Assembly (NCBI GenBank): GCA_035307785.1
Contig: DATGHS010000063.1
Coordinates: 1 to 11,253 of the forward strand
Origin: DATGHS01 sp035307785
GTDB taxonomy: Bacteria; Planctomycetota; Planctomycetia; Gemmatales; Gemmataceae
Direction: 5' to 3'
DNA: 11,253 bases
The notes beneath the pieces are model-generated. The model worked only from the letters and a program-made list of their open reading frames with translations. It had not been told where the DNA came from and searched no databases. Position numbers and translations under genes: made by a program. Shown one piece after another: positions 1 through 6,367 of the stretch; positions within the stretch are counted from its first letter, which is position 1, and every line of letters begins with the position of its first letter.

Positions 1-471
1 CGGCCGTGGCTGCACGAGGAGTTGGTGCATTTGCCCCTGACGATCCGCCTGCCGAATGATGCTGAAGCGGGCCGGCGAGTGGTCGCCCTTACGCAAACCG
101 TCGATATTCCGGCCACGATTCTGGATTGCTTCGGAATTGCCAAACCCGAAGAGTGGCAAGGTTCGAGCTTGCTGCCGCTTTGTCGCGGCGGGACGGCTAT
201 TCGCAACCATGCATGCATGGGCCTTCCGATTGGCGGCGCTTCGGAATATGCCTTGCGCACAAGCGATGCGGCCGTGATTCTTCCGCATCAGTTATCGCCG
301 GAAGATCCGCCGCGTGCGCCGATGTTCTTCATCAAGCCTGACGATCGGTGGGAAGTGAATGATCTACGGCAGTCGCATCTCGATGAGGCGGAGAAGTTAG
401 AACAATTGCTCCGTGACCATGTTGCCACGCACGGCTTCGCCGACGAAGCCGCAAGCGGCCATTCTGTTTAG
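1..471 (+). CDS. Sulfatase, C-terminal part (5' end outside window)
   Basis: This is the last 156 residues of a sulfatase of the alkaline-phosphatase superfamily; the reading frame is open from base 1 and ends at TAG 469-471. The visible part has the usual late sulfatase pattern. It starts with a Leu-His-Glu-Glu-Leu-Val-His-Leu-Pro-Leu stretch leading into a 'T-I-R-L-P' strand. Then come 'V-D-I-P-A-T-I-L-D' with 'G-I', a 'G-S-S-L-L-P-L' segment, a 'Y-A-L-R-T' strand and a closing 'W-E-V-N-D-L' motif. Family members hydrolyse sulfate esters, often on polysaccharides, and many are exported. The formylglycine-forming Cys/Ser-x-Pro-x-Arg site and any signal peptide would lie upstream and cannot be checked. 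The substrate cannot be told from this part. The next gene starts 8 nt later, so the two are probably co-transcribed. Confidence 0.85.
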   Translation, partial: RPWLHEELVHLPLTIRLPNDAEAGRRVVALTQTVDIPATILDCFGIAKPEEWQGSSLLPLCRGGTAIRNHACMGLPIGGASEYALRTSDAAVILPHQLSPEDPPRAPMFFIKPDDRWEVNDLRQSHLDEAEKLEQLLRDHVATHGFADEAASGHSV

Positions 472-479
472 GAGACTTT

Positions 480-884
480 ATGCCCACGGTGAATCTGGTT
501 GAAGAATCTACCACAAATCCGAAAATCAAAGCGATTTTCGACGATATCAAAGCGACGAAAAAGATCGACCGCGTACCGAATTTCTGGCGCGCGCTCGCTT
601 CGAATCCCGAGCATCTGGAAATCTGCTGGACACGGGCCAAGGCGATCATGAAAGCGGGCAAGCTCGACATGCTCACCAAGGAGATCATCGCTTTGGCCGT
701 GTCGATTACGAATAGCTGCCGCTATTGCATCAACTCGCACACGGCCGCCGTGCTGAAATTGGGCCTCGATGAGGAAAGCCTGGGTGAATTGCACGCAGTC
801 GTCGGCCTTTACAACGGCTTCAACAAATTGGCTGATGGATTCCAGGTGGAACCCGATGTCTTGCCGCCGGCGGCGAAGAAGTGA
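480..884 (+). CDS. AhpD-like / carboxymuconolactone decarboxylase family protein
   Basis: A 134-residue protein of the CMD/AhpD fold. It carries the complete AhpD core motif E-x11-C-x2-C-x3-H as E68, C80, C83 and H87, within 'S-C-R-Y-C-I-N-S-H'. In AhpD the two cysteines form the redox-active pair and the Glu and His support peroxidase or disulfide-reductase activity, so a thiol-dependent peroxidase-related role is likelier than true carboxymuconolactone decarboxylation. Length fits the small peroxidase-related members of the family. The protein has no signal peptide and should be cytoplasmic. The start is fixed by AGGAG at 470-474, which overlaps the stop codon of the sulfatase gene and lies 5 nt before ATG 480. 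This close spacing suggests an operon and possible translational coupling. The reducing partner and substrate are unknown. Confidence 0.85.
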   Translation: MPTVNLVEESTTNPKIKAIFDDIKATKKIDRVPNFWRALASNPEHLEICWTRAKAIMKAGKLDMLTKEIIALAVSITNSCRYCINSHTAAVLKLGLDEESLGELHAVVGLYNGFNKLADGFQVEPDVLPPAAKK

Positions 885-900
885 ATCCGAGCCGCGGACG

Positions 901-954
901 GGGCGCAGCGCAGTAAGCAGCCAGCCAGCGACGGTCGCTTACTGCGCCGCGCCC
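901..954. terminator. Long hairpin between convergent genes, probable bidirectional terminator
   Basis: An 18-base inverted repeat (901-918 and 937-954) with 17 of 18 positions matching and an 18-base loop. It sits between the stop of the AhpD-like gene (884) and the stop of the convergent HIT gene (975). The single mismatch is A opposite C in + strand RNA but becomes a U-G wobble in - strand RNA. There is no T-run on either side, so a classical intrinsic terminator is not shown. Position and stem strength make termination or 3'-end protection the likeliest role. It lacks the GTAG feet of the two other large repeats in the window. Confidence 0.5.
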
Positions 955-974
955 CATCCCCGGTTCGGGCTGCA

Positions 975-1319
975 CTATCCGGGCGGCCAGGTCATTTTTC
1001 GCCCCCCGAGCAGGTGCATATGCAGATGCGGCACCACCTGCCCGGCATCTTCCTTGCAGTTGACGACCACGCGGTAGCCATTCGTTAGCTTGAACTCCTG
1101 CGCCAGTTTCACCGCCACCACATGCAAATGTCCGACGACAACTTCGTCCGCTTCCGTAATCTCATCATGCGTCGGAATCACTTTTTTTGGAATGATCAAG
1201 ACGTGCACCGGCGCTTGCGGCTTAAGGTCGTGAAAAGCCACGCAACGATCATCTTCGTACACGATCTGCGCCGGAATCTTCTTTTCGATAATCTTGAGGA
1301 AGATGTTGTCGGTCATCAT
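975..1319 (-). CDS. HIT-family (HinT-like) nucleotide hydrolase/transferase
   Basis: A 114-residue protein with the full histidine-triad signature H98-L-H100-M-H102 followed by L-L-G-G, and the upstream 'P-V-H-V-L-I-I-P-K' strand around residues 37-45. These are hallmarks of the Hint branch of the HIT superfamily. Hint proteins are usually small cytoplasmic homodimers that hydrolyse purine nucleoside phosphoramidates such as AMP-lysine; the middle histidine is the nucleophile. Length matches the family. Two Met codons are adjacent (1317-1319 and 1314-1316). AGGAG (bases 1328-1332 on the complement) is 8 nt from the first and 11 nt from the second, which favours the first. The gene is convergent with the AhpD-like gene and divergent from the M20 gene. 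It appears monocistronic. Confidence 0.92.
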   Translation of the reverse strand: MMTDNIFLKIIEKKIPAQIVYEDDRCVAFHDLKPQAPVHVLIIPKKVIPTHDEITEADEVVVGHLHVVAVKLAQEFKLTNGYRVVVNCKEDAGQVVPHLHMHLLGGRKMTWPPG

Positions 1320-1341
1320 GGCGGAAACTCCTGTCGATAGC

Positions 1342-1403
1342 GTAGGTCAAGCTTTCCAGCTCGACTGCTCAGTCGTCGCGTCCGGCTGGAACGCCTGACC
1401 TAC
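1342..1403. repeat. REP/BIME-like inverted pair, family A (GTAG feet)
   Basis: Arms 1342-1360 and 1385-1403 are inverted copies matching at 17 of 19 positions, with 24 bases between. Each arm begins, read inward, with GTAG (1342-1345; and 1400-1403 on the other strand). Each is followed at once by its own small hairpin with TTCC in the loop: 1346-1353 pairs with 1358-1365 at 7 of 8 positions, and the right half folds equivalently. A GTAG tetranucleotide at the foot of a hairpin, in head-to-head pairs, is the known design of bacterial REP/BIME elements recognised by TnpA-REP (RAYT) proteins. No such protein is encoded here. It lies in the divergent gap between the HIT and M20 genes, so it probably does not act as a simple terminator. 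The assignment is by structure only. Confidence 0.55.
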
Positions 1404-1566
1404 AACGAAACGATCAAGCATTCTCCGCATATCTTATGATGAATCCGAGTGCCGACTGGAACCAGCCGCCGGCAGCGCGCATGAACTGCTGTTTCCTGAA
1501 ACTCCAGCCTCAGCGTAGAATAGGAACAGAAGAGGTTCGTCCCATCCTTGGTGCAGGAGGTTCGTT

Positions 1567-2772
1567 ATGTCCACTCTGAATGCACTGATCGCGGACGTAC
1601 TGCCGGAGATCGTTGGAATTCGACATGACCTGCATGCCCACCCGCAGCTTGGGTACGAAGAAACCTATGCGAGCGGCGTGGTGCAGCGGCAGTTGAAGGC
1701 TTGGGGCATTCCCCATGTGGCAGGTGTAGCGGAAACCGGCGTGGTGGCGTGGATTGAGCCGCCGCATGCCGGTGCGGCCGACGCAGCCATTGGGCTGCGG
1801 GCCGATCTCGATGCCTTGCCGATCACCGAGACCACGGGATTGCCCTATGCTTCCACGGTTCCCGGGCGAATGCACGCCTGCGGCCACGATGGCCATACGA
1901 GCATCTTGCTTGCCACCGCCAAGGCCCTGTTGCAAATTCGCGACCGGTTGCCGAAGCCGGTGAAATTGATTTTCCAGCCGGCCGAAGAAATCGGCGCCGG
2001 CGCCCAGAAAATGATTGAGTACGGCGCCCTTTCAGAGAAAGTTGGCGGCCGGAAGGTCACTGCCATGTTTGGCCTGCACGGCACGCCGCATCTTCCCGTG
2101 GGCGTGGTGGCCACGAAGCCAGGGCCACTGCTGGCCGGTTGCTCCGATTTCGAGATCGTAATCCGCGGCTTCGGCGGGCACGCGGCCCTGCCGCAATTCG
2201 CCATTGATCCTATCGTCGCGGCGTCTTCGCTGGTGCTGGGGATTCAGACCATCGTGGCGCGAAATATCGATCCGGTGCTTCCGGCCGTCGTGTCGGTTGG
2301 CAGCATTCACGGCGGCGAAGCAGCGAATGTAATTCCCGACGCTGTAACAATGACCGGCACGATTCGGGCACACGACGATGCGGTCTTCCTCCAAGCTCAG
2401 CAGCGCCTGACCGACCTGGCCGTACACACTGCCAAAGGCATGGGTTGCCAAGCGGAGGTTCGTTTCGTGCCGGCCTACCCGCCGGTCATCAACGAGCCCA
2501 AGGCCACGCACTTCGCCATGGAAATGGCGCAGCAAGCGATGGGCGAGCAGCGCTTCCTGCGCCTGGAAACGGCCTACATGCCATCGGAAGATTTCGCCTT
2601 CTACGGCAAGGCGGTTCCGAGCTGCTTCAGCTTCATCGGCGTCTGCCCGCCAGACCGCGAAGCCTACCCGCCGCTGCACTCGCCGCAGTTCGATTTCACC
2701 GACGCAGCCATCGCCGTGGGCGCGCGACTCATGTGCGAATACGCGCTGAACGCGAACCGGCTAGCAGCATGA
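1567..2772 (+). CDS. M20-family amidohydrolase (hippurate/N-acyl-amino-acid hydrolase type)
   Basis: A 401-residue metal-dependent amidohydrolase of the M20D type, which removes acyl groups from N-acyl amino acids such as hippurate, N-acetyl amino acids or indoleacetyl conjugates. All family landmarks are present in order. These are 'G-L-R-A-D-L-D-A-L-P' with catalytic-loop D82, 'M-H-A-C-G-H-D-G-H-T' giving ligands C105 and H107, and 'F-Q-P-A-E-E' with E140/E141. H171 follows in 'G-L-H-G', then the lid-domain 'G-G-H-A-A-L-P' near 203-209, 'E-A-A-N-V-I-P-D' near 251-258, and the last ligand H371 in 'L-H-S-P'. Length is normal and there is no signal peptide, so it should be cytoplasmic. The start is set by AGGAGG at 1555-1560, 6 nt before ATG. 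The exact substrate cannot be read from sequence. The gene stands alone between a divergent and a convergent neighbour. Confidence 0.93.
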   Translation: MSTLNALIADVLPEIVGIRHDLHAHPQLGYEETYASGVVQRQLKAWGIPHVAGVAETGVVAWIEPPHAGAADAAIGLRADLDALPITETTGLPYASTVPGRMHACGHDGHTSILLATAKALLQIRDRLPKPVKLIFQPAEEIGAGAQKMIEYGALSEKVGGRKVTAMFGLHGTPHLPVGVVATKPGPLLAGCSDFEIVIRGFGGHAALPQFAIDPIVAASSLVLGIQTIVARNIDPVLPAVVSVGSIHGGEAANVIPDAVTMTGTIRAHDDAVFLQAQQRLTDLAVHTAKGMGCQAEVRFVPAYPPVINEPKATHFAMEMAQQAMGEQRFLRLETAYMPSEDFAFYGKAVPSCFSFIGVCPPDREAYPPLHSPQFDFTDAAIAVGARLMCEYALNANRLAA

Positions 2773-2803
2773 TGCTTGGCAGTCTCAGGGTCGGCCGATC
2801 CAA

Positions 2804-2864
2804 GGTAGCGGAATGCGCAAGAATTCCGATTCGCTCAATCGGAATTCTTGCGCATTCCGCTACC
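2804..2864. repeat. REP/BIME-like perfect inverted repeat, family B (GTAG feet)
   Basis: A perfect 28-base inverted repeat (2804-2831 and 2837-2864) with a 5-base loop CGCTC, lying between the stops of the M20 gene (2772) and the convergent glycosyltransferase gene (2898). Each arm is itself structured: GTAG at 2805-2808 is directly followed by a 6-bp hairpin, CGGAAT at 2809-2814 pairing with ATTCCG at 2823-2828 over an 8-base loop. The right arm mirrors this, with CTAC at 2860-2863. So it can be read as two head-to-head REP units, as in a BIME. It would also form a very stable cruciform or RNA hairpin, and could end transcription from both sides. There is no U-tract. Confidence 0.6.
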
Positions 2865-2897
2865 GAAGCCGATTGACGGGCTTGCCGCTTTGAAATG

Positions 2898-3731
2898 TCA
2901 TTTCGCGCGAAATCGCTTCGACTTCCAGCCTAGCCGGTGCAGCCACCAGCGGCTGACCGTGCCCAGGGTGCTGAAGCCATATTTCAGACTGCGGCGGAAA
3001 TTGATGCTGCTTGCTTCGCGGAAGTAACGGACTGGAACGGGAATGTCGCCGAGGCGGAAGCCGAAGTTCACGGCCTGAACCAGCAGTTGCGTGTCGAAGA
3101 CAAAGTCGTCGGAATTCTGCTCGAAAGGAATCGTTTCGAGCACCGCCCGCCGATAGACGCGAAAACCACTGTGGAAGTCGCCGAGGTTTTGGCCGAGCGC
3201 AAAGTTCTCGAAGAGCGTGAGCGCGCGGTTGGCGAAATACTTATACACCGGCATGCCGCAGGATAGCGCCTCCTGCCGCGAGCGAATGCGGCTGCCGAGG
3301 ACCACGTCGCAGATGCCCAATTCGATGATGCTCACGGCCGTGGGGATCACCCGGCTATCGTACTGGTAGTCGGGGTGGATCATCACGATGATGTCGGCCC
3401 CGCGCTCCAGGGCGTATTGGTAGCACGTCTTCTGGTTGCCGCCGTAGCCGCGATTCTCGGGGTGCTCAATCACCGTCAGGCCCATCTCGCGCGCGACCTG
3501 CACCGTGCGATCTTTGCTGCCATCGTCGACCAGCACGAATTCATCAACAGCACCGACCGGGATATCGGCCAGAGTCGCGGCCAACGTCTTCTCCGCGTTG
3601 TACGCCGGCAGAACGGCGATGATTTTGTGCTCGCGCTTGGGCACTTCCGCTTCGGGGACCAGAATCCGATCCACGTGGAAGATTTCGTGAATCGGCTGCA
3701 AAGGGGGTTTACCAACCAGCGTGGGCGGCAT
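2898..3731 (-). CDS. Glycosyltransferase family 2 (DPM1-like)
   Basis: A 277-residue inverting glycosyltransferase of the GT-A fold. Motifs in order: 'L-P-A-Y-N' (41-45) opening the nucleotide-binding domain, 'V-D-D-G-S' (68-72), 'N-R-G-Y-G-G-N' (93-99), the metal/sugar-nucleotide site region 'H-P-D-Y-Q-Y-D' (119-125), and acceptor-side 'H-S-G-F-R' (187-191). Most similar in pattern to dolichol/polyprenyl-phosphate mannosyl- or glucosyltransferases. It has no C-terminal membrane helices, so it is soluble or peripherally bound. Roughly 35 residues precede the catalytic fold and look like a flexible extension. GGAG (complement of 3738-3741) sits 6 nt from ATG 3731, supporting this start. It follows ftsH by 55 nt with a hairpin between. 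Donor and acceptor are not determinable. Confidence 0.9.
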   Translation of the reverse strand: MPPTLVGKPPLQPIHEIFHVDRILVPEAEVPKREHKIIAVLPAYNAEKTLAATLADIPVGAVDEFVLVDDGSKDRTVQVAREMGLTVIEHPENRGYGGNQKTCYQYALERGADIIVMIHPDYQYDSRVIPTAVSIIELGICDVVLGSRIRSRQEALSCGMPVYKYFANRALTLFENFALGQNLGDFHSGFRVYRRAVLETIPFEQNSDDFVFDTQLLVQAVNFGFRLGDIPVPVRYFREASSINFRRSLKYGFSTLGTVSRWWLHRLGWKSKRFRAK

Positions 3732-3749
3732 TTATTGCTCCGTGAGACC

Positions 3750-3776
3750 GCTGCTTGCGGCAAAGCCGCAAGCAGC
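3750..3776 (-). terminator. Intercistronic hairpin between ftsH and glycosyltransferase gene
   Basis: A perfect 12-bp stem (3750-3761 with 3765-3776) and a 3-base loop. On the transcribed strand it begins 10 nt after the ftsH stop and ends 18 nt before the glycosyltransferase start, leaving that gene's GGAG site just outside. There is no U-tract after the stem. It may terminate or partly attenuate readthrough from ftsH, or protect the ftsH mRNA 3' end so the two genes are expressed at different levels. The stem lacks GTAG feet, so it is not like the two REP-type repeats. Confidence 0.5.
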
Positions 3777-3786
3777 ATACGCACTA

Positions 3787-5805
3787 TTATGACGCCGGCG
3801 CATGCGGAATATTCCCGTGCGCGATCGTGGTGCCATTGGCTTCCACCGGCACAATCGGCGCTTCCGGCACCATTCCTGCATTTTCCAGGAGTTCTTTCAA
3901 TTCCGAGCCCTCAATCACTTCCTTGTCAACCAGGCGGGCCGCCAGCGCCTCCAAGGCCGGGCGATTGCGCTTTAGAATATCACGCACCTGCTGCGTGGCA
4001 CTGTCGATGATCTGACGAACTTCCAGGTCGATTTCGCGGGCCGTGTCTTCGCTGCAATCGCGCACGCCGTCGCCGAACACCGATGGCAGGAAGGAATTCT
4101 CATCGCCTTCGCGCACGAAGATGCGACCGAGCCGGCTCATGCCGAACATCTTCACCATGCGCCGGGCGATTTGATTCGCTTTTTCCAAATCGCTGGCGGC
4201 CCCGGTGGCGAAGTCGCCGAAGGTCAGTTCTTCTGCCATGGTGCCACCCAACAACGTTTTGATCAACGTCTCGAGCTGGCCACGGGTCTGGATATGCCGA
4301 TCGTCTTCGGGGCGGCTCAATGTATATCCAAGCGCCCCCACTCCTCGAGGTATGATCGATACCTTGTGTACGGGATCCGCGTTCGGACAGGCGCAAGCCA
4401 CCAAGGCATGGCCGCCCTCGTGTATGGCGACACGACGCTTTTCGTCGCTCTTCATTACACGGCTTTTGCGCTCCAGCCCCACGGCCCCGCGCTCGACCGC
4501 CTCGTTGAAGTCAGCCATGCCCACCTCGGCCTTGCCCTTGCGGGCCGCAAGCAGGGCCGCTTCGTTGATGATGTTCGCCAGGTCGGCGCCCACCGAGCCC
4601 GGCGTAAGGGCCGCGATCTTCCGCAGGTCCACGTCGGTCGCCATCTTGATATTGCGAGAGTGTACCTTCAGGATCGCTTCGCGGCCGTTGATATCGGGCT
4701 GATCGACCACGACGTGACGGTCGAAGCGGCCCGGCCGCAACAGCGCCTGGTCGAGCATTTCCGGCCGGTTGGTGGCGGCCATGATGATCACGCCCCGGTT
4801 GGTGTCGAAGCCATCCATCTCGACCAGCAGCGCATTCAGCGTTTGTTCGCGCTCTTCGTGTGGATTGATTGTGTTACCGGCTCGGCTACGGCCCAGGGCA
4901 TCGAGTTCGTCGATAAAAACAATGCATGGCGCCTTCGCTTCGGCCTCGCGGAACAGGTCGCGCACACGGCTCGCGCCCACACCCACGAACATTTCCACGA
5001 AATCGCTGCCGCTCAGGCTGAAAAAGGGCACGTCGGCCTCACCGGCCACGGCCTTGGCCAGTAGGGTCTTGCCCGTGCCCGGCGGGCCGATGAGCAGCAC
5101 GCCCTTCGGAATCCGGCCCCCCAAGGCCATGTATTTTTGCGGTCGCTTGAGAAAATCGACGACCTCACGCAGTTCCGCGACGGCTTCATCGATGCCGGCC
5201 ACGTCTTGGAACGTCGTGCGGTTGTCTTTGTCGGCATAGAGCTTGTGCCGGCTGCGACCGAAGCTGAACGGCGTCTGCCCGCCGGAGAGCCAGCGGATCA
5301 AGTAAAACGTGAGAAATAGCACGCCGATCATGATGGCGCCCATGACGAGGATCGAAAAAATGCTCTTGAACACCGAGTCTTCGTCGTCGGCGGTGTAATT
5401 GGCGCCGACATACTTGTCGAGCATTTTTTGCAGCTCGCTGTCGCTTTCGATGCCCTGGCGCGCGGTGCGGAAGGGGGTTAAGCGCACGAGTTCATTGGGC
5501 GTTTGTGGATCAGTCTCCGACTTGCCTTCCTTGATTTCCGCACCGGAAACGGGATCGCGCGTGAGAATGCGACCCCGGATTTCATTCTTGCCGACATGGA
5601 CATCGCGGAACTGCACGCCGGGCGCTTGCAGCACCTGCTTGAATTCGCCGTAGCCAAGGTTCAGGTAGCCGGTGGTTTCGTTGCGTGCCAGCCACAAGGC
5701 TGATATCACAAACATCAACAACAGCACCAGCAGCGGATTGGAGATGAACCAAGGCCGGCCACTACGTTCCGTACCGCGTTTACTCATGTGATTGTCGCTG
5801 TCCAT
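3787..5805 (-). CDS. ftsH: ATP-dependent zinc metalloprotease FtsH
   Basis: A 672-residue membrane-bound AAA+ protease that extracts and degrades membrane proteins and some soluble regulators as a hexamer. Transmembrane segments lie at about 22-40 and 147-171, with the extracytoplasmic FtsH_ext domain between. The AAA module follows: Walker A G240-P-P-G-T-G-K-T247, pore motif F273-V-G275, Walker B 'V-F-I-D-E' with D299/E300, and the second region of homology with 'A-T-N-R-P' and 'L-R-P-G-R-F-D-R' (arginine fingers near 357-363). The M41 peptidase site is H462-E-G-G-H466 with D539 as the likely third zinc ligand. The usual Ala of H-E-A-G-H is Gly here, conservative for the HExxH motif. Two starts are possible, Met1 (5803-5805) and Met7 (5785-5787); neither has a well-placed Shine-Dalgarno, and the longer one is given. 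Confidence 0.97.
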   Translation of the reverse strand: MDSDNHMSKRGTERSGRPWFISNPLLVLLLMFVISALWLARNETTGYLNLGYGEFKQVLQAPGVQFRDVHVGKNEIRGRILTRDPVSGAEIKEGKSETDPQTPNELVRLTPFRTARQGIESDSELQKMLDKYVGANYTADDEDSVFKSIFSILVMGAIMIGVLFLTFYLIRWLSGGQTPFSFGRSRHKLYADKDNRTTFQDVAGIDEAVAELREVVDFLKRPQKYMALGGRIPKGVLLIGPPGTGKTLLAKAVAGEADVPFFSLSGSDFVEMFVGVGASRVRDLFREAEAKAPCIVFIDELDALGRSRAGNTINPHEEREQTLNALLVEMDGFDTNRGVIIMAATNRPEMLDQALLRPGRFDRHVVVDQPDINGREAILKVHSRNIKMATDVDLRKIAALTPGSVGADLANIINEAALLAARKGKAEVGMADFNEAVERGAVGLERKSRVMKSDEKRRVAIHEGGHALVACACPNADPVHKVSIIPRGVGALGYTLSRPEDDRHIQTRGQLETLIKTLLGGTMAEELTFGDFATGAASDLEKANQIARRMVKMFGMSRLGRIFVREGDENSFLPSVFGDGVRDCSEDTAREIDLEVRQIIDSATQQVRDILKRNRPALEALAARLVDKEVIEGSELKELLENAGMVPEAPIVPVEANGTTIAHGNIPHAPAS

Positions 5806-5855
5806 CCAAGGCGCGGAATCTCCGCCGGCACGGCAGGCACCGGCTCGTTACTCTT

Positions 5856-5882
5856 ATCATAGCAGGCGGGGGAAGAGTACAA
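5856..5882 (-). promoter_or_regulatory. Candidate sigma70-type promoter for ftsH
   Basis: On the complement, TATGAT (5856-5861) matches the -10 consensus at five of six bases. TTGTAC (5877-5882) matches the -35 at three of six with a short 15-nt spacer. Transcription would begin near 5848, giving a leader of about 43 nt to the ftsH ATG. It lies in the 103-nt gap after the upstream gene stop (5909). This gap and the -10 are the reason to think ftsH has its own promoter rather than depending only on the dapL transcript. Found by eye; planctomycete promoter rules are not well defined. Confidence 0.35.
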
Positions 5883-5908
5883 AGAGACCAAGGCAGAGAA
5901 AGCGGCGA

Positions 5909-6358
5909 TCACAAACTCTTGGATAACTCGGATGACCGCGGGTCCCCATTCAATAACGGCGACTGCGAACTGGATTCCCGAGAGACTGTGACCGACCAGC
6001 CGGGGGTAGAGAATTCCGATCGATCCTTTTGAGCTAGTTCCAGTGCGGCGATCGTGCCTGCCCAGCTTAAAGCTTCCATATCAGCGGCCCGCAACGCGCC
6101 GCGTATCTCGCCGAATTGCACGGCGCGCCAGCTTCCTATGAGCCGTCGGAATCCAAAGGAGAGACCACTCATCAAACCAGACTCCCAATTGTCAATGTTG
6201 TAAGATTTTGCAAGCGCGTCGAGCCCGATAACTTCACATACCACGTCCGAAGCCCGAACCGGATATCGATTTTCCGGCGGCGATTCGAGCAAGGAAAGCG
6301 TGACGCGAAGCCACCGGAGCTTGTCTTCATTACGAAGTTCCACCGTTACTTTTTCCAT
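5909..6358 (-). CDS. Hypothetical protein, last gene of the dapL cluster
   Basis: A 149-residue protein I do not recognise. The frame is open up to 6457, but the start at 6358 is preferred: GAGG (complement of 6364-6367) is 5 nt upstream and overlaps the stop codon of the preceding gene, a classic coupled arrangement with a 7-nt gap. The protein is predicted soluble and cytoplasmic. It has a charged N-terminal part ('V-E-L-R-N-E-D-K-L-R-W-L-R' at 6-18), a Gly/Phe-rich middle (61-70) and an Ala/Leu helix (86-110). A Ser-rich, probably disordered C-terminus follows 116. There are no catalytic motifs, cysteine clusters or membrane segments. Base composition over the pair is about 56% GC by hand count (5941-6660), against about 65% in a dapL segment (7021-7200), hinting at separate origin. 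An accessory or immunity-like partner of the preceding protein is possible but unproven. Confidence 0.7.
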   Translation of the reverse strand: MEKVTVELRNEDKLRWLRVTLSLLESPPENRYPVRASDVVCEVIGLDALAKSYNIDNWESGLMSGLSFGFRRLIGSWRAVQFGEIRGALRAADMEALSWAGTIAALELAQKDRSEFSTPGWSVTVSRESSSQSPLLNGDPRSSELSKSL

Positions 6359-6363
6359 ATCAA

Positions 6364-6367
6364 CCTC
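6364..6367 (-). promoter_or_regulatory. Ribosome binding site deciding the start of the 149-aa gene
   Basis: GAGG on the complement shares bases with the TGA stop of the upstream gene (6366-6368) and stands 5 nt before ATG 6358. It selects this Met over the upstream in-frame start at 6457, which would overlap the neighbour by about 90 bases. Confidence 0.6.

Noticed and set aside
1493..1521. TAGAAT (1516-1521) as a -10 box for the M20 gene
   Set aside because: The -10 is good by itself but no acceptable -35 is found 16-18 nt upstream, so it was not listed as a promoter.
2032..2679. A 215-codon - strand frame inside the M20 gene
   Set aside because: Antisense shadow; the + strand carries all M20 metal-binding motifs.
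885..2900. CRISPR array or tandem repeat suggested by several intergenic repeats
   Set aside because: The repeats are single inverted pairs of different sequence, not direct repeats with regular spacers, and no cas genes are present.
3375..4010. A 211-codon + strand frame spanning the glycosyltransferase/ftsH junction
   Set aside because: It runs across the ends of two well-supported - strand genes and the hairpin between them, with no coherent protein features.
4171..5064. A 297-codon + strand frame opposite ftsH
   Set aside because: Antisense to the conserved AAA and protease domains of ftsH; no recognisable features.
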